Origin: Micromonospora chalcea
GTDB lineage: Bacteria; Actinomycetota; Actinomycetes; Mycobacteriales; Micromonosporaceae
NCBI RefSeq assembly: GCF_002926165.1
Contig: NZ_MAGP01000001.1
Coordinates: forward strand, 1 to 64,000
DNA length: 64,000 nt
Direction: 5' to 3'
Shown in pieces: positions 45,701 to 54,932 of the stretch; the first letter of the stretch is position 1; every line of letters starts with the position of its first letter. The notes beneath the pieces were generated by a model. The model worked only from the letters and a program-made list of their open reading frames with translations. It did no database searches and was not told where the DNA came from. Both the position numbers and the translations under genes were made by a program.

Positions 45701-48700
45701 AGCGTGCTGTCCGGTCGGGTCGCCTACACCTTCGGGTTGGAGGGCCCGGCTGTCACCGTGGACACGGCGTGCTCGTCGTCGCTGGTGGCGCTGCATCTCG
45801 CCGCGCAGGCGTTGCGTTCCGGCGAGTGTGATCTGGCGTTGGCCGGTGGTGTGACGGTGATGGCGACGCCGGGCACGTTCATCGAGTTCTCCCGGCAGCG
45901 CGGCCTGTCGCAGGATGGTCGCTGCAAGTCGTTCGCGGCGTCGGCCGACGGCACCGGCTGGTCCGAGGGCGTCGGCGTGCTGCTGGTGCAGCGGCTCTCC
46001 GACGCCCAGCGCGAGGGCCGGAAGATCTACGCCGTGGTGCGGGGCACGGCCGTGAACCAGGACGGTGCGTCGAACGGGCTGACCGCGCCGAACGGTCCGT
46101 CGCAGCAGCGGGTGATCCGGCAGGCCCTCGCGAACGCGCGGCTCACTGCGGCCGACGTGGACGCCGTGGAGGCGCACGGCACCGGCACGACGCTGGGTGA
46201 CCCGATCGAGGCGCAGGCCGTCCTGGCCACGTACGGGCAGGACCGGCAGGGGCGGGAGCCGTTGTGGCTCGGCTCGGTCAAGTCGAACATCGGGCACACG
46301 CAGGCCGCCGCCGGTGTCGCCGGTGTGATCAAGATGGTCATGGCGATGCGCCACGGCGTCGTCCCGCCGACCCTGCACGTGGACGAGCCGTCCCCACACA
46401 TCGACTGGACGGCCGGGGCGGTGGCCCTCGCGACCGAGCCCACCCCGTGGCCGGCCGTGGACCGGCCGCGTCGGGCGGCGGTGTCGTCGTTCGGGATCTC
46501 CGGCACGAACGCGCATGTGATCGTCGAGCAGCCGCCCGCCGAGACGATCGAGGGCGAGATCGTCGCCCGCGACGTGCCGCCGGTCGTACCGGTGCTGCTC
46601 TCCGCGCGCTCCGACGCGGCCCTGGCCGGCCAAGCGGGCCGGTGGGCGCGCTGGCTCGCCGCCGACGCGGCCCCGCGTCCGCTGGACGTGGCCTGGTCCT
46701 CCGTCACCACCCGGCCCGCGCTGGAACAGCGCGCCGTCGCCGTGGTTTCCGACGGCAACGACCTGCTCACCGCGCTTCGAGCCCTCGATGCGGGCGAGCC
46801 CTCCGGGACCGTCGTGACCGGCTCCACCGCCGTACGCGGCCAGCTCGCGCTGCTCTTCTCCGGCCAAGGTGCGCAGCGTGCGGGGATGGGTCGGGAGTTG
46901 TACGCCGGGTTCCCGGTGTTCGCCGCCGCGTTGGACGAGGTGTGCGGGCACCTGGATCCGTTGTTGCCGCGTCCGTTGCGGGAGGTGCTGTTCGCTGAGG
47001 CGGGTTCCGCCGAGGCGGAGTTGCTGGATCAGACGGTGTTCACGCAGGCCGGGTTGTTCGCGGTCGAGGTGGCGCTGTTCCGTCTGGTGGAGTCGTTCGG
47101 GATCGTGCCGGACATGCTGGCCGGTCACTCGATCGGTGAGGTGACCGCGGCGCATGTCGCGGGCGTGTTGTCCCTGGCCGACGCGTGTCAGCTCGTCGCC
47201 GCGCGGGGTCGGTTGATGCAGGCGCTGCCCACGGGCGGCGGCATGCTGGCCGTGGCCGCCGACGAGGCTGCGGTGGTCGAGTCGATCGCCGGGCTCACCG
47301 ACCGGGTGGGCGTCGCTGCGGTCAACGGACCCACCGCAGTGGTGGTGTCCGGTGCCGTCGAGGCCCTCGACGAGGTGGAGCGGCACTGGCGCGACCGGGG
47401 CGTGCGCACTCGCCGGCTGACGGTGAGCCACGCGTTCCACAGCCCGTTGATGGAGCCGATGCTCGACGAGTTCCGCGCGGTCCTGCACGGCCTCACCTTT
47501 GCCACGCCGCTGCTGCCGGTGGTGTCCAACGTGACCGGGGCCCTGGCCGGCGATGAGATCCGCATGCCGGAGTATTGGGTGCGGCATGTGCGCGAGGCGG
47601 TGCGCTACGCCGACGGGATCGCCGCTCTGCGGGCTGCCGGTGTGGACACGTTCCTGGAGGTCGGGCCGCAGAGCGTCCTGACCGCGATGACCGCCGACGT
47701 GCTGCCTGACGACGACGGTGTGCTGGCGGTGGCTGTGCAGCGCCGGGACCGTCCGGAGGTGCAGGCGTTGCTGCACGCCCTGGCCGAGTTGCACGTGCAC
47801 GGCGTGCCGGTGACCTGGACGCAGTGGTTCGCCGAGACCGGCGCGCGCCGCGTCGACCTGCCCACGTACGCCTTCCAGCACCAGCGCTACTGGCCCGAGG
47901 GCACGGCCGAGAAGCGGGCCGCCCCGGACGGCGGCGACGTCGAGTTCTGGACCGCCGTCGAGCGTGGCGACCTGGCCGCCCTCGCCGCCGAACTCGGCGA
48001 CGACCCCGACGCCCTGGACACGCTCGGCCCGGCCCTGCCGGTCCTCTCGCGCTGGCGTCGTCACCGGTCCCGGGACACCGCGTTGGACGGGTGGTCGTAC
48101 CGGATCGGGTGGGAGCCGGTCCGGCCGAACCCGAAGACCAGGCTGTCCGGGCGGTGGCTGATCGTCACCGTCGACAGCGGCGCCGACGCGGGCGTGGCGA
48201 AGACCCTCACCCAGGCCGGCGCCCGGGTGGACACGCTCACCGTGTCGTCCACCCTCGACCGCGCCGACCTGGGCGAGCGGCTGCGCCGGATCAGCGGGGA
48301 CGGCTGGGCCGGGGTGCTCTGCGTCCTGCCCCGCCAGGACCGGCCCCCGGCGCACACGCCGGCGTTGCCCGCTGGCACGGCCGCCCTGCTCACCCTCGTC
48401 CGGGCGCTCACCGACACCGGCCTGGCCGGACGGGTGTGGGCGCTCAGTCGGACCGCGATGCCCGTCACGGCCGGCGAACGGGTCGACGACGTCTGGGCGG
48501 CCCTGGCCTGGGGCCTGGGCCGGGTCGTCGCCCTCGAACAGCCGGACCGCTGGGGCGGCCTGGTCGACCTGCCCGCCCGCGCCGACCGCGGCGCCCGCGC
48601 CGGGCTCGTCGCGGTCCTCGCCGACGGCACCCTGGACCAGGTGGCCGTCCGGCGCAGCGGCATCTTCGGCCGGCGGCTGGTGCCGGCCGCGCCGCCCGCC

Positions 48701-51700
48701 GGGTCAGGTTGGCGGCCCGCCGGGACGGTGCTGGTGACCGGTGGTACGGGAGCGTTGGGTCGGCACGTGGCCCGCTGGTTGCTGGCGAACGGGGCCGGTG
48801 AGGTGGTCCTCGCCTCGCGGCGGGGTCCGGGGGCGCCGGGTGTGGCGGAGCTGGTGGCCGAGTTGGGTGCGGTGCGGGTCGTGGCGTGCGACGTCACCGA
48901 CCGGGCCGCCGTCGACGCCCTCGTGGCGGACCTGCCGGAGCTGACCGCCGTCGTGCACACCGCCGGAGCGTCCGGCGGCACCACCCCGGCGTACGAGGTG
49001 ACCGACGGCGAGCTGTCGGACACCCTGGCCGGCAAGGTGCTCGGCGCCCTGCACCTCGACGCCGCCTGCCGGGGTCGCGACCTCGACGCGTTCGTGGTCT
49101 TCTCCTCGGTCGCCGGTGTCTGGGGCGGCGGCGGGCAGGCCGGCTACGCGGCCGGCAACGCCCTGCTCGACACCCTCGTCGCAGCCCGCCGGGCGAAGGG
49201 CCTGCCCGCCACCGCGCTGGCGTACGGCCCGTGGGCGGAGGACGGCATGGCCGCCGGGGAGACCGCCGACGGCCTGCGCCGCCGCGGGTTCAGCCCGCTC
49301 GCGCCCGACGCCGCCGTCGCGGCGCTCGGCCGCTGGGTGAACGCCCCCGAGGCGGCCCCGGTGATCGTGGACGTCGACTGGTCCCGGTTCGTCACGGCGT
49401 TCACCGCCGCACGGCCGAGCCACCTCTTCGACCGGGTCGCCCCCGCCGTCGCCGAAGAGCCGCAGCGGCCGGAGAGCGCCGCGGCCACCGACGGGCTGCG
49501 CAACCGGCTCGCCACGCTGCCGGCGACCGGCCAGGAGGCGCTGCTGGTCGACCTCGTCCGCGCGGAGGCGGCGGCCGTGCGCGGCCACCCCACCACCGAC
49601 CAGGTGCCCGCCGGCCGGGCGTTCCGGGAACTGGGCTTCGACTCCCTCGCCGCCGTGCAACTGCGGGACCGGCTGGGCCGGGTCACCGGCCTGACCCTGC
49701 CGTCGACAGTCGTCTTCGACCACCCGTCCGCGGCGGAACTCGCCCGCTTCCTGCGTACCGAAATCGTCGTCGGCGCGGACGGCGGCCCGGTCACCGGCGG
49801 CGTGGCCTCTGCCCGGCCGGCGTCCGACGAGCCGATCGCGATCGTCTCCATGGCCTGCCGCTTCCCGGGCGGCGTGTCGTCGCCGCAGGAGCTGTGGCGC
49901 CTGCTGGCCGAGGGGGTGGACGCGGTCACGCCGATGCCGGCCGACCGGGGCTGGGACCTCGACGGCCTGTTCGACAGCGACCCGGAGCGGGTCGGCACCA
50001 GCTACACCCGCAGCGGCGGCTTCCTGCACGACGTCGTCGGCTTCGACGCCGCGTTCTTCGGGATCAACCCGCGCGAGGCCCTCGCCATGGACCCGCAGCA
50101 GCGGCTGCTGCTGCACACCACCTGGGAGGTCTTCGAACGCGCCGGCATCGACCCGCACCGGGTACGCGGCTCCGCCACCGGCGTCTTCATGGGCACCAAC
50201 GGGCAGGACTACGCCACGCTGCTGCTGGGCGCCCGCTCGCAGGTGGAGGGCTACCAGGCGACCGGCAACGGCGCGTCGGTGGTCTCGGGCCGCCTGGCAT
50301 ACTCGTTCGGGCTGCACGGCCCGGCGGTCACCGTCGACACGGCCTGCTCGTCGTCGCTGGTGGCGCTGCACCTGGCCGCGCAGGCGCTGCGCAGCGGCGA
50401 GTGCGACCTCGCCCTCGCCGGCGGCGTCACGGTGATGTCGACCCCGGGCGCGTTTTTGGAGTTCTCCCGGCAGCGCGGCCTCGCGGCCGACGGGCGGGTC
50501 AAGGCGTTCGCCGAGGCCGCCGACGGCACGGGCTGGGGCGAGGGCGTCGGCGTCCTGCTGCTCCAGCGGCTCTCCGACGCCCAGCGCGACGGCAACCGGA
50601 TCCTCGCCGTCGTACGGGGCAGCGCCGTCAACTCCGACGGCGCGAGCAACGGCCTCACCGCCCCGAACGGACCCGCCCAGCAGCGGGTCATCCGGCACGC
50701 GCTGGACAACGCCGGCCTCACCCCCGCAGACGTGGACGTCGTCGAGGCACACGGCACCGGCACCACCCTCGGCGACCCGATCGAGGCGCAGGCGCTGCTG
50801 GCCACGTACGGCAGGGACCGAACCGCCGAGCGGCCGCTGTGGCTCGGGTCGGTGAAGTCGAACATCGGCCACACCCAGGCCGCGGCGGGCGCGGCGAGCC
50901 TGATGAAGATCGTGCTGGCCCTGCAACACGAGGTGCTGCCGAAGACCCTGCACGTCGACGCGCCGACCCCGCACGTCGACTGGTCCTCCGGCACGCTGGC
51001 GCTGCTCACCGAAGCACGACCGTGGGCCGCCACGGACGGACCCCGCCGGGCCGGCGTCTCCTCGTTCGGCATCAGCGGCACCAACGCCCACGTGATCATC
51101 GAGGAGGCCCCGGCGCCGGTCGCCGCCGCCGACACCGCAACGTTCGACGTGACCGCGGGGCACGGCGAAGCGCGACGCGACCACCGCGCCGTGGCCCTGC
51201 CGTGGCCGGTCTCCGCCGCCGATCTGCCCGCCCTGCGCGAGCAGGCCGGGAGGCTGGCTGACCACGTCGCGACCGGCGACGACCCGGCCGGCCTGGTCGC
51301 CTGGGCGCTCGCCGACGGCCGCGCACACCTCGGCCGGCGGGCCACCGTGATCGCCGCCGACCGGGAGACCCGGCTGGGCGCGCTGCGCGCCCTGGCCGCC
51401 GGGGAGGAGCACCCAGCGGTGGTCACCGCCCGGCGACGCGCCGGCGGCCTCGCCGTCCAGTTCTCCGGCCAGGGCGCCCAGCGCCCCGGCACCGGCCGCC
51501 AGCTGTACGACACGTTCCCCGTCTTCGCGGCGGCCCTCGACGAGGTCTGCGCGGCCCTGGACCACCAGCTGCCGCAGCCGCTGAAGCCGGTGCTGTTCGC
51601 GGCCGAAGGCAGCGCCGAGGCGGCGCTGCTCGACGAGACGGTCTTCACCCAGGCGGGGCTGTTCGCGCTGGAGGTGGCCCTGTTCCGGCTGGTCGAGTCG

Positions 51701-54583
51701 TTCGGGGTGGTGCCCGGGCACGTCGCCGGGCACTCCATCGGCGAGATCACCGCCGCGCACGTCGCCGGCGTGCTGTCCCTCGCCGACGCCGCCACGCTGG
51801 TGGCCGCCCGGGGAAGGCTCATGCAGGCCCTGCCCGCCGGGGGCGGGATGCTCGCCGTCGCCGCCGACGAGGCGGCCGTCGTCGAGTCCCTGGCCGGGCT
51901 GGGTGACCGGGTCGGCGTCGCCGCCGTCAACGGCCCCACCGCCGTGGTGCTCGCCGGGGCCGTCGACTCCCTCGACGGGCTGGAGCGGCTCTGGCGGGAA
52001 CGCGGGGTGCGCACCCGCCGGCTGCGGGTCAGCCACGCCTTCCACAGCCCGCTGATGGAGCCGATGCTGGCCGAGTTCCGGGCCGTCCTCGACGGACTGG
52101 CGTTCGCCGCGCCGCTGCTGCCGATCGTGTCGAACCTGACCGGGCGGCTCGCCGAGCCCGACGAGATCCGTACGCCCGCCTACTGGGTGCGCCACGTCCG
52201 CGAGGCCGTCCGGTACGCCGACGGGATCGCCGCGCTGCGCGACGCGGGCGTGGACACCTTCCTGGAGCTCGGACCGCAGGCGGTGCTGACGGCGATGACC
52301 GCCGGCCTGCTGCCCGGCGACGAGGACGGCACTGCCGTGGCGGCGCTGCGCGCCGGCGCCGACGAGCCGGCCGCCCTGCTCGCCGCGCTGGCCGTCGTGG
52401 ACGGCACCGGGCGGGACGTCGACTGGGCGGCGGTGCTCGCCGCGCTGGCCGGTCCCCGCCCGGATCCCCGCCTACTGCCCGAGCTGCCGACGTACGCGTT
52501 CCGGCCGCAGCGATACTGGCCGACCCTCGACACGTCGCCGGCACCGGTCGCCGACCCGGTCGACGATGCGTTCTGGCGGGCCGTCACCGACGGCGACCTT
52601 CTCCGCCTCGGCCTCGACCCGGACCAGCCGATGCGCGAGCTGCTGCCGGAACTGGAGTCGTGGCGGCGTCGCCAGCAGCTCGACGGTACCCTGGCCGGCT
52701 GGCGGTACCGGGTCACCTGGGAACGCCGGGCGCTGACCGGCGCCGACCCGGGCACGTGGCTGGTCGTGGCCCCGCCGCACCAGGTCACCGACCGGGTGCT
52801 CGCCACCCTCACGGCCGGCGCCGCGGCGGTGCACCTGCTGACCGTCGACCCGGCCACCGCCACCCGCGACGGTCTGGCCGCCGACCTCGACCGGCTCGCC
52901 GCCGCGCACCAGCCGACGGCGCTGCTGTCCCTGCTGGCGTTGGACGAGGCGCCGCACCCGGAGCAGACCGCACTGCCGACCGGCCTGGCGGCGAACCTGC
53001 TGCTGGTGCAGGCGCACACCGGCCGCTCCGGCCCGGCCGTACCGCTGTGGCTGGCCACCACCGGCGCCGTCGCCGTCGACGGGGAAGCGGTCGCGCACCC
53101 GGCGCAGGCCACCACGTGGGGCCTCGGCCTCGTCGCCGCGCTGGAACACCCCCGGCACGTCGGCGGAGTCGTCGACCTGCCGGCGGGCCCGGCCGAGGCG
53201 GCGTACGCGGCCCTGGTCGGGGCGCTGGTCAACGTCGACGGTGAGGACCAGCTCGCCGTCCGGGAGGACGGCGTGCACACCCGGCGGCTGGTCCGCGACA
53301 CCGGGCTGCCGGCGGCGGGCGACGGCTACCGGCCGAACGGAACCGTCCTGCTCACCGGCGGGACCGGCGCCCTCGCCCGGCACACCACCGACTGGCTGGG
53401 ACGCCACGGCGCCGAGGTGCTCCCGCTGGCCGAGCCGGCCACGGGCAAGCTCGGCGACCTGATGGAGCAGCTCGCCGCCGAGGAACGGTCGGTGACCGCG
53501 CTCGTGCACGTCCCGGCCGAGACCGGCTCGGTGCCGCTCGCCGAGCTGACCCTCGCCGGCCTGGCCGCCGACCTGGCCGCCACCGTCGGCGACGTCCCCA
53601 GGTACGCCGACGAGCTGGCGCACCGCCCGCTCGACGCGTTCGTGCTGTGCACCTCGACCACGGGGGTGTGGGGCGCGGGCGGCCGGGCCGGCCAGTCCGC
53701 CGGCGATGCGCTGCTGCACGCGCTCGCGGCGAACCGGCGGCACGGGGGACTGGCGGCCACCGCCGTGGCGTGGGGCCCGTGGAGCGACGACCCCGAGTCG
53801 CCCGAGCAGGCGCAGCTGCGTCGGCGGGGCCTGCCGGGGCTGCCCCCGGAGCTGGCCCTCGAGGCGTTCGGTCAGGCGCTGCGGGCGGAGGCGGGGCTGA
53901 TCGTCGCCGACGTGCGCTGGGACCGGTTCGTGCCGACGTTCGCGTCGATGCGGCCGTGCCCGCTGCTGACGGGGGTCCCGGAGGCGGGCGCGGCGATGCC
54001 CGCCGACGACGAGCGCCAGCCGGCGGACGACGAGGCGGCGACCGCGCTGCGGGAGCGGCTGCGGCCGCTGAGCCCCGCCGAACGCGAAGGCGTCCTCGTC
54101 GACCTCGTGGGCGGCCTGGCGGCGACCGTGCTCGGCCACGGCGGGGACGCGGGGCTGGAGCCCGACCGGGCGTTCCGCGAGGTCGGGTTCGACTCGATGA
54201 CGGCCGTGGAGCTGCGCAACCGGCTCCGCGCCGCCACCGGCGTCCAACTGCCCGCCGCCGTGGTGTTCGACTACCCCACGCCGGCGGCCCTCGCCCGGCA
54301 CCTGCGCGACCGGCTCGCGGAGGACGGCGCCGCCGCGGCGGCCCCGCTGCTCGCCGAGCTGGAACGGCTCGACGGTGTCTTCGCGGCCGACGCGCCGGAC
54401 CGGCTGACCCGGCAGAAGCTGCTGGTGCAGCTGCAGGCGTTCGTCGCCCGGTGGGGCGACGACCGTGGTCCCGTCGAGGAGAAATCGGCCACGCACACCC
54501 TCGACGACGCCACCGATGCCGAGATCTTCGATTTCATCCACCGCGAGCTGGGTGGCCCCGGCGGCAATTTGCCGGGGATCTAG
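24764..54583 (+). CDS. Type I modular PKS, six modules (M5-M10)
   Basis: A giant cytoplasmic multienzyme of 9,939 aa (one more if translation starts at the adjacent ATG 24761), about 1 MDa, catalysing six chain extensions. An N-terminal docking coil (residues 1-34; [18 protein letters not shown]) precedes M5 (35-1565) KS-AT-KR-ACP; M6 (1583-3320), M7 (3338-5067) and M8 (5085-6812), each KS-AT-DH-KR-ACP; M9 (6831-8334) KS-AT-KR-ACP; and M10 (8356-9851) KS-AT-KR0-ACP. The C-terminal docking region (about 9861-9939) ends in [14 protein letters not shown], the same type as the PKS ending at 750. All KSs keep the TACSSS cysteine and all six ATs are malonyl type (GHSIGE, HAFH). Three successive DH-KR modules predict a conjugated triene. 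The M10 KR has lost its active site, so a beta-keto group should remain. The gene follows the four-module PKS by 26 bp, so co-transcription is likely. Large parts of M6-M9 are near-identical cassettes. Confidence 0.97.
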   Translation: MSTSADKVVEALRASLKETGRLRQLNQQLTAAAREPIAIVAMSCRYPGGVASPEQLWDLVASGGDAIGGFPTDRGWDLDNLYDPDADRAGRSTTREGGFLYDAADFDAEFFGISPREAVAMDPQQRLLLETSWEAFEHAGVAPASMRGQKVGVFVGTAANGYGMGPQSEAEGADEGYLLTGTATSVVSGRIAYALGLEGPAVTVDTACSSSLVALHLACQALRQGDFDLALAGGVCVMATPGPFVGFSRQRGLAPDGRCKSFAAAADGTGWSEGVGMLLVERLSDAQRKGHPVLAVIRGSAVNQDGASNGLTAPNGPAQQRVIRQALANARLTTADVDAVEAHGTGTVLGDPIEAQALLATYGQGRPADRPLLLGSIKSNIGHSQSAAGVAGVIKMVMAMRHGLVPSTLHVDEPTPKVDWSAGEVSLVTEATPWPATDRPRRAAVSSFGISGTNAHTIIEEPPAPDAADPADTGPAPTVALPAVPVLLSARSEAALSAQAGRWARWLEDDEALRTVDVGWSSVVSRSALEHRAVVSATGREELLAGLRALAAGQPSGALVAGQAADRGPLAVLFSGQGAQRAGMGRELYAEFPVFAAALDEVCAQLDALLPRPLKEVLFAAEGSAEAELLDRTVFTQAGLFAVEVALFRLVESFGVAPDLVGGHSIGEVTAAHVAGVLSLADACVLVAARGRLMQALPAGGGMVAVAAAEADVLATLDGLTGVGVAAVNGPTSVVVSGAVEALDEVERVWRGRGVRTRRLSVSHAFHSPLMEPMLDEFRVVLEGLTFEAPALPVVSNVTGAPADVDEIRSPDYWVRHVREAVRFADGVAALRAAGVDTFLEIGPRSVLTAMVGDILPADDGVLAVAAQRADRPEARALLAGLSELHVNGVPVDWAALYAGAGATPVALPTYAFQRQRYWPEQMPASATGPVSPDVVDVEFWSAVERSDVAALAAQFGTDGAGVLAPALPVLSSWRKARLRDAVVDSWSYRVVWKRTTVPAPLTPPGRWLLVEPADDAATTEWAGALAGALSAAGGEVYRLAVDPLAERDEVTSRLAGAVGDTPFTGIVSLLGLLERPHPGQPAVPLGRSATMTLVQALHAADVAAPLWMLTRGAVGTGDTDPVRSVAQGGLWGLARVAGLEHPQLWGGLVDLPDAPGRDDWDHAVGVLTAGGHEDQVAVRPSGVFVRRLVRATPAAVGTVDRWQPSGTVLVTGGTGALGAHVARWAAANGAEHLVLTSRRGEHAPGAAELRDELTALGARVSLVAADMADRARVEALLRDVDADPAPLTAVVHAAGVGQLNMLVDTDLAGLAGVLDGKIAGAVHLDELLGDRPLDAFVLFSSIAGIWGSGGQAAYAAGNAFLDALAERRRARGLTATAVAWGPWADGGMASGEGQELLARRGLSPMSPAQAVYALRSAVGRAGPAVTVADVDWSLFTPAFAAARARPLLDDIAEARDALRVVDAEPEGTVGGGLRQHLLTLPRAEQDRHLTELVRTHTAAVLGHSGTELVKANRAFKELGFDSLTAVELRNRLGAATGLTLPTTLVFDYPNPAALADHLSATLRLHEVETVTAWGPAGPVDDDPIVIVGMSCRYPGGVANPDDLWELVATGRDGISGFPDDRHWDMGRLLAVDADGQPVSHTREGGFVDGATTFDPGFFGISPREAVAMDPQQRLLLEASWEAMEQAGIDPEELRGSRTGVFVGASPSGYGTTDTPAELAGYQLTGGAHSVISGRVSYTFGLEGPAVTVDTACSSSLVAVHLAAQALRGGECDMALAGGVTVMVTPGAFVEFSRQGGLAPDGRCKSFAADADGTGWSEGVGVLLVQRLSDARRQGRQVLAVLAGSAVNQDGASNGLTAPNGPAQQRVIRQALANARLTTADVDAVEAHGTGTVLGDPIEAQALLATYGQGRPADRPLLLGSIKSNIGHSQAAAGVAGMIKMVQAMRYGLLPRTLHLDEPTPHVDWSAGAVSLLTEARPWPAVDRPRRAAVSSFGISGTNVHLILEQPPTPTDADEPADGDEPVTGDEPSRVPAVLPLLLSARDAAGLSAQAGRWAQWLGGTGAPRPLDVAWSSVASRSVLEHRAVVCGASRDELLAGLEAVSAGEVSAGVLTGPGGQRGQLALLFSGQGAQRAGMGRELSALFPVFAVALDEVCGHLDPLLPRPLREVLFAEAGSAEAELLDQTVFTQAGLFAVEVALFRLVESFGIVPDMLAGHSIGEVTAAHVAGVLSLADACQLVAARGRLMQALPTGGGMLAVAADEAAVAESLAGMTDRLGIAAVNGPTAAVVSGAVEALDEVERVWRERGVRTRRLTVSHAFHSPLMEPMLAEFRAVLHGLTFATPLLPVVSNVTGALAGDEIRTADYWVRHVREAVRFADGIAALRAAGVDTFLEVGPQSVLTAMTADVLPDDDGVLAVAVQRRDRPEVQALLHALAELHVHGMPVTWTQWFADTGARRVDLPTYAFQRERYWLPPTGQSADVSGAGLGVARHPLLGAAVSVAGEDMVVLTGRLSVSTHPWLADHVVSGAVVVPGTALVDLVVRAGDEVGASRVRELTVLAPLVLPATGGGVRVQVRVGPVDGTGSRSVTVHSQPEDDSESGWTRHADGLVGVPTADEPTPGAWPPPGASEVDVTGWYATVAEHGLAYGPVFRGLRRAWTADGEVFAEVALPDEVTGDPAGFGVHPALLDAALHPVGLLPADQSGGGPRVPFAFEGVQVHAVGARTLRVRLTASGNSVRLVAADETGVPVVSVDSLALREMTGLAAAPDEAYRSLFEVSWQPEQIAAPDGAYGWAVLGDRPLDGAPQLPAYTDVAALTTAATDGTAPAALLLPVTPATSGTDVPDAVRSATTDVLGAVQAWLAAEPLADSRLVVVTRGAVTTGADDRVSDLAGAAVWGLLRSAQSEHPGRLVLADLEPGADLDADLLALLAAAADDPDLGGQVAVRSGTAYLPRLVRATGAARTPATLGGGTVLVTGGTGSLGALVSEHLVTAYGVRSLVLASRQGPAAPGADELVRRLAALGATARVVATDVTDRERVGELVRSITADDRLAGVVHTAGVLDDGIVSGITADRLADVLAPKVTAGWWLHEATAELDLDLFVLFSSVAGVLGSPGQAAYAAGNAFLDALAVLRAQRGLPAVSLAWGMWDTDGMAASINDTDRARVTRAGLVPMTAPVGLGLWDAALTHGGAALVPAVVDLPAMRARTAAGRVPVMLRGLVGPAAKRRRSGTGAWADRLAGLDPQEARTQVALLVRGMIAQVLGHGGAEAVPADRAFRELGFDSLTAVELRNRINSASGLRLTSTLVFDYPTPAALSEHLYEQLSGQVAEQQRAVRATNVDEPIAIVGMACRYPGGVTNPQQLWDLVAAGADGIGEFPTDRGWDLDRLFHPDPDNPGTSYTRHGGFLYGAAEFDPDFFGISPREAIAMDPQQRLLLEASWETFESAGLDPSRLRGSRTGVFAGLMYHDYASGVQDLPEGVGGYLGTGTSGSVLSGRVAYTFGLEGPAVTVDTACSSSLVALHLAVQALRGGECDLALAGGVTVMATPGTFIEFSRQRGLSQDGRCKSFAASADGTGWSEGVGVLLVQRLSDAQREGRRILAVVRGSAVNQDGASNGLTAPNGPSQQRVIRQALANARLTTADVDAVEAHGTGTTLGDPIEAQALLATYGQDRPADRPLWLGSIKSNIGHTQAAAGAAGIIKMIMAMRHGVLPSTLHVDEPSPHIEWSAGAVSLLTEARDWPAAGRPRRAAISSFGVSGTNAHVIIEQPPAEAEPTRGEHAPTPAAGSLPTPVLLSARSEAAVAAQADRWARWIADDEKLRPADVGWSSTVSRAVLEHRAVVTATGRDELLAGLRALAAGEPAAAVATGTGTTRTQLAVLFSGQGAQRAGMGRELSALFPVFAVALDEVCAQLDPLLPRPLREVLFASSGSAEAGLLDQTVFTQAGLFAVEVALFRLVESFGVVPDVVAGHSIGEVTAAHVAGVLSLADACVLVAARGRLMQALPAGGGMLAVAADEAAVVESIARLTDRVGIAAVNGPAAVVVSGAVEALDEVERVWRERGVRTRRLVVSHAFHSPLMEPMLDEFRAVLAGLAFRAPLLPVVSNLTGALADPQEITRAEYWVRHVREAVRYADGIAALRATGVDTFLEIGPQSVLTAMNADLLADDALAVAVQRRDRPAPQALLHALADLHVHGVPVTWTQWFTDAGAARVDLPTYAFQHQRYWLGAGQTRIADVSGAGLGVAGHPLLGAAVSVAGEDMVVLTGRLSTSTHAWLADHVVSGAVIVPGAALVELAVRAGDEVGASRVRELTVSAPLVLPESGAVRVQVRVGAADETGTRVVAVHSQSEGDPEADWVRHAEGVLEPASADEPGVGEWPPVGASEVDVAGWYPVLAERGLAYGPVFRGLRRVWTGGDEVFAEVALPDEVATEAARFGVHPALLDAALHPIGLLVGAEGPGGPRVPFAFEGVQVYASGARVLRVRLSRTGSAVRLVACDESGAAVVSVDSLALRELTGVTAAGAAARAMFELTWQAEEIAAAGDLSGWALVGSPATADLPAYGDVEALVAAVDAGRTVAPKALLLPLDAAESAVPDAVRAATTAVLATVRSWLAADALAESRLVVVTRGAVSVAADDRVSDLAGAAVWGLLRSAQSEHPGRIVLADVDVDVDAGLLGVLTTVADEPVAFGGQVAVRAGEVFVPRLVRAVAAVSVETPVVGDGAVLVTGGTGALGALVAEHLVSAHGVRSLVLVSRRGPEAAGAGELSERLSALGASVRVVACDVTDRDQVFGLVAEVSAGGRLAGVVHTAGVLDDGVVEGLTAARLAGVLAPKVSAGWFLHEATAALDLDLFVVFSSVAGVLGSPGQSAYAAGNAFLDGLAVHRRQLGLPAVSLAWGMWDTAGMAASIDEADRARSARAGLTPMSAEIGLELFDAALVAERPALVPAVIDVPAMRAALGAGPAPAVLRTLIGSTAARRRAARSGDWANQLAGLAPDEARAQIDVLVRGLVAQVLGHGGAESVPADRAFRELGFDSLTAVDLRNRLNAATGLRLASTLVFDYPTPAVLADHLHEQVSGQITARQTAVLTAGTDEPIAIVGMACRYPGGVDSPDQMWALLAGGGDGISEFPTDRGWDLESLFDPDPEHSGTSYTRHGGFLYRAAEFDPGFFGISPREALAMDPQQRLLLEASWESFESAGLDPQRLRGSRTGVFAGVMYHDYASRLMDLPPDAEGFVGTGTSGSVLSGRVAYTFGLEGPAVTVDTACSSSLVALHLAAQALRSGECDLALAGGVTVMATPGTFIEFSRQRGLSADGRCKSFAASADGTGWSEGVGVLLVERLSDARRNGHRVLAVVRGTAVNQDGASNGLTAPNGPSQQRVIRQALANARLSPADVDAVEAHGTGTTLGDPIEAQALLATYGQERPQDRPLLLGSVKSNIGHTQAAAGVAGVIKMVMAMRHGLVPATLHVDEASPHVDWSAGAVALATEPTPWPAVDRPRRAAVSSFGISGTNAHVIIEQPPVETIEGEVVARDVPPVVPVLLSARDAAALSAQAGRWARWLTADEAPRPLDVAWSSVTTRPALEHRAVVTAADRDDLVAALTGLADGDPTGTVVSGATGQRGQIALLFSGQGAQRAGMGRELYAGFPVFAAALDEVCAQLDPLLPRPLKDVLFASEGSAEAELLDQTVFTQAGLFAVEVALFRLVESFGVVPDMLAGHSIGEVTAAHVAGVLSLADACQLVAARGRLMQALPTGGGMLAVAADEAAVAESIVGLTGRVGVAAVNGPAAVVVSGAVEALDEVERVWRDRGVRTRRLTVSHAFHSPLMEPMLADFRAVLHGLTFAAPLLPVVSNVTGALADAGEICTPEYWVRHVREAVRYADGIAALRAAGVDTFLEVGPQSVLTAMTADVLPDDDGVLAVAVQRRDRPEAHALLHALAELHVHGMPVTWTQWFAETGARRVDLPTYAFQHQRYWPTAGRARTGDVSGAGLGRTGHPLLGATVDLAGDDEMVLTGRLSLTTHPWLADHTVSGLTLVPGTALVELAVRAGDEVGLSRLRELTMAAPLVLPESGGVRIQVRVSTSESPQRPVAVYSRPDDDPEAGWTRHAEGVLEASTADEPDTITWPPAPTSEVDLAGWYATLAEHGLAYGPVFQGLQRAWVGRDELFAEVALPEAAATESAGFGVHPALLDAALHPIGLLLGGEESSGPRVPFAFEGVQVHAAGAGTLRVRLTRDGSGLRLAAYDEVGAPVVSMDSLVLRELTGAAAPGVASRSLFELRWPAVQTAPAGELSGWALVTGGLELPAPVGMPTYADVATVTGEEPVPRTLLLPVFPAPGAATPESVRAVTSDVLATVQSWLAADALADSRLVVVTRGAVSIGDGDRVTDLASAAVWGLLRSAQSEHPGRMVLADVDGDLDAALVALLDGVLREPATTGGQLAVREGAVYSPRLVRAGITAAQTPSLGDGAVLVTGGTGALGALVAEHLVSVHGVRSLVLVSRRGPEAAGAGELSERLSALGASVRIAACDVTDRDQVGALVAEVTAEGRLAGVVHTAGVLDDGVVEGLTAARLAGVLAPKVSAGWFLHEATAGLDLDLFVVFSSVAGVLGSPGQSAYAAGNAFLDGLAVHRRQLGLPAVSLAWGMWDTAGMAASIEEADRARSARAGLTPMSAEVGLELFDAALRADRPALVPAVIDVPALRAAASGGPVPAVLRTLIGVTGTRRQAGQGAGDWADRLAGLTEDEGRAQIDVLVRGLVAQVLGHGGAESVPADRAFRELGFDSLTAVDLRNRLNAATGLRLASTLVFDYPTPAVLADHLWSELAGVSASAGAQVAGTVVGADEPIAIVGMACRYPGGVESPDELWELLAGGGEGIGEFPADRGWDLESLFDPDPNRSGTSYTRHGGFLYGAAEFDPGFFGISPREALAMDPQQRLLLEASWESFESAGLDPQRLRGSRTGVFAGVMYHDYASRLMDLPTEVEGYVGTGTSGSVLSGRVAYTFGLEGPAVTVDTACSSSLVALHLAAQALRSGECDLALAGGVTVMATPGTFIEFSRQRGLSQDGRCKSFAASADGTGWSEGVGVLLVQRLSDAQREGRKIYAVVRGTAVNQDGASNGLTAPNGPSQQRVIRQALANARLTAADVDAVEAHGTGTTLGDPIEAQAVLATYGQDRQGREPLWLGSVKSNIGHTQAAAGVAGVIKMVMAMRHGVVPPTLHVDEPSPHIDWTAGAVALATEPTPWPAVDRPRRAAVSSFGISGTNAHVIVEQPPAETIEGEIVARDVPPVVPVLLSARSDAALAGQAGRWARWLAADAAPRPLDVAWSSVTTRPALEQRAVAVVSDGNDLLTALRALDAGEPSGTVVTGSTAVRGQLALLFSGQGAQRAGMGRELYAGFPVFAAALDEVCGHLDPLLPRPLREVLFAEAGSAEAELLDQTVFTQAGLFAVEVALFRLVESFGIVPDMLAGHSIGEVTAAHVAGVLSLADACQLVAARGRLMQALPTGGGMLAVAADEAAVVESIAGLTDRVGVAAVNGPTAVVVSGAVEALDEVERHWRDRGVRTRRLTVSHAFHSPLMEPMLDEFRAVLHGLTFATPLLPVVSNVTGALAGDEIRMPEYWVRHVREAVRYADGIAALRAAGVDTFLEVGPQSVLTAMTADVLPDDDGVLAVAVQRRDRPEVQALLHALAELHVHGVPVTWTQWFAETGARRVDLPTYAFQHQRYWPEGTAEKRAAPDGGDVEFWTAVERGDLAALAAELGDDPDALDTLGPALPVLSRWRRHRSRDTALDGWSYRIGWEPVRPNPKTRLSGRWLIVTVDSGADAGVAKTLTQAGARVDTLTVSSTLDRADLGERLRRISGDGWAGVLCVLPRQDRPPAHTPALPAGTAALLTLVRALTDTGLAGRVWALSRTAMPVTAGERVDDVWAALAWGLGRVVALEQPDRWGGLVDLPARADRGARAGLVAVLADGTLDQVAVRRSGIFGRRLVPAAPPAGSGWRPAGTVLVTGGTGALGRHVARWLLANGAGEVVLASRRGPGAPGVAELVAELGAVRVVACDVTDRAAVDALVADLPELTAVVHTAGASGGTTPAYEVTDGELSDTLAGKVLGALHLDAACRGRDLDAFVVFSSVAGVWGGGGQAGYAAGNALLDTLVAARRAKGLPATALAYGPWAEDGMAAGETADGLRRRGFSPLAPDAAVAALGRWVNAPEAAPVIVDVDWSRFVTAFTAARPSHLFDRVAPAVAEEPQRPESAAATDGLRNRLATLPATGQEALLVDLVRAEAAAVRGHPTTDQVPAGRAFRELGFDSLAAVQLRDRLGRVTGLTLPSTVVFDHPSAAELARFLRTEIVVGADGGPVTGGVASARPASDEPIAIVSMACRFPGGVSSPQELWRLLAEGVDAVTPMPADRGWDLDGLFDSDPERVGTSYTRSGGFLHDVVGFDAAFFGINPREALAMDPQQRLLLHTTWEVFERAGIDPHRVRGSATGVFMGTNGQDYATLLLGARSQVEGYQATGNGASVVSGRLAYSFGLHGPAVTVDTACSSSLVALHLAAQALRSGECDLALAGGVTVMSTPGAFLEFSRQRGLAADGRVKAFAEAADGTGWGEGVGVLLLQRLSDAQRDGNRILAVVRGSAVNSDGASNGLTAPNGPAQQRVIRHALDNAGLTPADVDVVEAHGTGTTLGDPIEAQALLATYGRDRTAERPLWLGSVKSNIGHTQAAAGAASLMKIVLALQHEVLPKTLHVDAPTPHVDWSSGTLALLTEARPWAATDGPRRAGVSSFGISGTNAHVIIEEAPAPVAAADTATFDVTAGHGEARRDHRAVALPWPVSAADLPALREQAGRLADHVATGDDPAGLVAWALADGRAHLGRRATVIAADRETRLGALRALAAGEEHPAVVTARRRAGGLAVQFSGQGAQRPGTGRQLYDTFPVFAAALDEVCAALDHQLPQPLKPVLFAAEGSAEAALLDETVFTQAGLFALEVALFRLVESFGVVPGHVAGHSIGEITAAHVAGVLSLADAATLVAARGRLMQALPAGGGMLAVAADEAAVVESLAGLGDRVGVAAVNGPTAVVLAGAVDSLDGLERLWRERGVRTRRLRVSHAFHSPLMEPMLAEFRAVLDGLAFAAPLLPIVSNLTGRLAEPDEIRTPAYWVRHVREAVRYADGIAALRDAGVDTFLELGPQAVLTAMTAGLLPGDEDGTAVAALRAGADEPAALLAALAVVDGTGRDVDWAAVLAALAGPRPDPRLLPELPTYAFRPQRYWPTLDTSPAPVADPVDDAFWRAVTDGDLLRLGLDPDQPMRELLPELESWRRRQQLDGTLAGWRYRVTWERRALTGADPGTWLVVAPPHQVTDRVLATLTAGAAAVHLLTVDPATATRDGLAADLDRLAAAHQPTALLSLLALDEAPHPEQTALPTGLAANLLLVQAHTGRSGPAVPLWLATTGAVAVDGEAVAHPAQATTWGLGLVAALEHPRHVGGVVDLPAGPAEAAYAALVGALVNVDGEDQLAVREDGVHTRRLVRDTGLPAAGDGYRPNGTVLLTGGTGALARHTTDWLGRHGAEVLPLAEPATGKLGDLMEQLAAEERSVTALVHVPAETGSVPLAELTLAGLAADLAATVGDVPRYADELAHRPLDAFVLCTSTTGVWGAGGRAGQSAGDALLHALAANRRHGGLAATAVAWGPWSDDPESPEQAQLRRRGLPGLPPELALEAFGQALRAEAGLIVADVRWDRFVPTFASMRPCPLLTGVPEAGAAMPADDERQPADDEAATALRERLRPLSPAEREGVLVDLVGGLAATVLGHGGDAGLEPDRAFREVGFDSMTAVELRNRLRAATGVQLPAAVVFDYPTPAALARHLRDRLAEDGAAAAAPLLAELERLDGVFAADAPDRLTRQKLLVQLQAFVARWGDDRGPVEEKSATHTLDDATDAEIFDFIHRELGGPGGNLPGI
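24866..29458 (+). other. PKS module M5: KS-AT(malonyl)-KR(A type)-ACP
   Basis: Residues 35-1565. KS Cys208 (the KS begins [11 protein letters not shown], with Ala in the usual IVGMxCR glycine position). AT Ser665 and HAFH at 764-767. KR with [11 protein letters not shown] (A-type Trp) and Tyr1355; ACP Ser1523. It predicts a second hydroxyl directly after that of M4, giving a 1,3-diol. Confidence 0.92.
29510..34723 (+). other. PKS module M6: KS-AT(malonyl)-DH-KR(B type)-ACP
   Basis: Residues 1583-3320. KS Cys1753; AT Ser2216 and HAFH at 2316-2319; DH His2522 ([10 protein letters not shown]) and Asp2687; KR with LDD and Tyr3116; ACP Ser3280. First alkene of the predicted triene. Its AT is the partner of the M4 AT repeat. 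Confidence 0.92.
31121..32153 (+). repeat. AT cassette of M6, near-identical to 21510-22545
   Basis: Second copy of the malonyl-AT cassette. Closely similar AT segments also occur in M7 (from about 36380), M8 (from about 41610) and M9 (from about 46850), so this cassette has spread through five modules of two genes. Confidence 0.75.
38810..39434 (+). repeat. KR cassette of M7, near-identical to 18711-19335
   Basis: Partner of the M3 KR cassette in the preceding gene. The KR of M8 (from about 44130) is also very similar in protein sequence but has drifted further toward C-ending codons. Confidence 0.75.
39767..39955 (+). repeat. ACP cassette of M7, near-identical to 44999-45187
   Basis: About 189 bp around the ACP serine match the ACP of M8 at an offset of 5,232 bp with almost no differences by eye. 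The following KS stretch (40271-40408) matches 45509-45646 at an offset of 5,238 bp. Both offsets are about one module length. Confidence 0.75.
40016..45199 (+). other. PKS module M8: KS-AT(malonyl)-DH-KR(B type)-ACP
   Basis: Residues 5085-6812. KS Cys5257; AT Ser5710 and HAFH at 5810-5813; DH His6018 ([10 protein letters not shown]) and Asp6181; KR with LDD and Tyr6605; ACP Ser6771. Third alkene of the predicted triene. Its DH resembles that of M3 more than those of M6/M7, consistent with a mosaic origin. Confidence 0.91.
44999..45187 (+). repeat. ACP cassette of M8, near-identical to 39767-39955
   Basis: Second copy, one module downstream. Together with the matching KS segments it marks a tandem module-scale duplication across the M7/M8 and M8/M9 boundaries. 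Confidence 0.75.
45254..49765 (+). other. PKS module M9: KS-AT(malonyl)-KR(A type)-ACP
   Basis: Residues 6831-8334. KS Cys7003; AT Ser7456 and HAFH at 7556-7559; KR with [11 protein letters not shown] (A-type Trp) and Tyr8128; ACP Ser8294 in [10 protein letters not shown]. No DH. It predicts a hydroxyl following the triene. Confidence 0.91.
49829..54316 (+). other. PKS module M10: KS-AT(malonyl)-KR0-ACP
   Basis: Residues 8356-9851. KS Cys8528, AT Ser8991 and HAFH at 9091-9094 are intact, and ACP Ser9811 sits in GFDSM. The KR keeps TGGTGALAR and the A-type Trp (GVWGAGG). However, the catalytic Tyr is Gln9644, the catalytic Asn is Asp9648, and the Lys region reads AATVGD. The NADPH phosphate segment and the DVTDR-type strand are missing (about 20 residues shorter than M9). 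The module should therefore leave a beta-keto group. Confidence 0.9.
54344..54580 (+). other. C-terminal docking domain, DEIF type
   Basis: Residues about 9861-9939: helices around [11 protein letters not shown] and [14 protein letters not shown], a linker, and the terminal helix [14 protein letters not shown]. It matches the docking end of the PKS finishing at 750 and fits the N-terminal coil of the next PKS ([15 protein letters not shown]). Confidence 0.75.
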
Positions 54584-54595
54584 GAATGGTGTCGT

Positions 54596-54616
54596 ACGAC
54601 CGTTGTCGACGGTCGT
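54596..54616 (+). terminator. Hairpin after the six-module PKS
   Basis: ACGACCGT (54596-54603) and ACGGTCGT (54609-54616) form a perfect 8-bp stem with a 5-nt loop, 12 bp after the stop codon. It is probably part of a compound terminator with the hairpin at 54626-54655, though it could also be an operator-like palindrome. Confidence 0.45.
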
Positions 54617-54625
54617 GACACGCTG

Positions 54626-54655
54626 GGCCGGGCGGGTCCGCGCACCCGCCCGGCC
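54626..54655 (+). terminator. Strong hairpin terminator between PKS genes
   Basis: GGCCGGGCGGGT (54626-54637) and ACCCGCCCGGCC (54644-54655) form a perfect 12-bp stem with a 6-nt loop, 42 bp after the stop codon. It lacks a T-run. With the promoter region that follows, it suggests a break between transcription units. Confidence 0.7.
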
Positions 54656-54722
54656 GCACCCCGCGAGGGCGGTGCGCCACACCGGTCGCGGGGCGGGTCG
54701 GCCCAGCCTGCGCCCCCGCCAC

Positions 54723-54782
54723 CTAGGGGCACCCGTAGGGGCACGCTAGGGGTTGTGACCGCCGTCCGGCGACAATTACCTT
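54723..54782 (+). promoter_or_regulatory. Putative promoter with triple TAGGGG array
   Basis: CTAGGGGCAC (54723-54732), GTAGGGGCAC (54735-54744) and CTAGGGGTTG (54746-54755) are tandem direct repeats spaced 12 and 11 bp, so all three face one side of the helix. The last runs into a -35-like TTGTGA (54753-54758), followed after 18 bp by TACCTT (54777-54782). This is the most complete copy of the motif in the window. The expected transcription start near 54789 leaves a leader of about 144 nt. Confidence 0.6.
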
Positions 54783-54917
54783 TCGTCCGGCGCGTAAGAC
54801 CTGGTGGGGGGCTGAAACGCCATTTTGTCTGGCAATTCGTGGTCGGCTGAATGGGTTTGGATCTTCGCGGCTTGTGGCGTCCGTGGACGGTATTGGGTCG
54901 CTGTTTCTCTCCGACCC

Positions 54918-54924
54918 GAAGAGG
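54918..54924 (+). promoter_or_regulatory. Ribosome binding site GAAGAGG
   Basis: GAAGAGG lies 8 nt before ATG 54933. An in-frame GTG at 54924 overlaps this site, so it is less likely to be the start. Confidence 0.6.
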
Positions 54925-54932
54925 TGGCGTCA

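Larger units (their letters stand above)
54584..54932 (+). other. Intergenic region, 349 bp
   Basis: It contains two hairpins (54596-54616, 54626-54655), a triple TAGGGG array with putative promoter (54723-54782), and a leader that is visibly less GC-rich than the genes around it (about 54770-54915). No protein or RNA gene is recognisable. Confidence 0.65.

Noticed and set aside
35108..48355. A 4,415-codon open frame on the - strand, and similar long ones at 3402-8651, 13455-24326 and 54930-63944
   Set aside because: They mirror the PKS genes on the + strand. High G/C at third positions removes stop codons from the opposite frame. Their translations are low-complexity (Arg, Gly, His, Gln rich) without domains.
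54465..54749. A 94-codon + strand open frame across the end of the six-module PKS
   Set aside because: It overlaps the PKS end and both hairpins in another frame, and its composition is that of a shadow frame.
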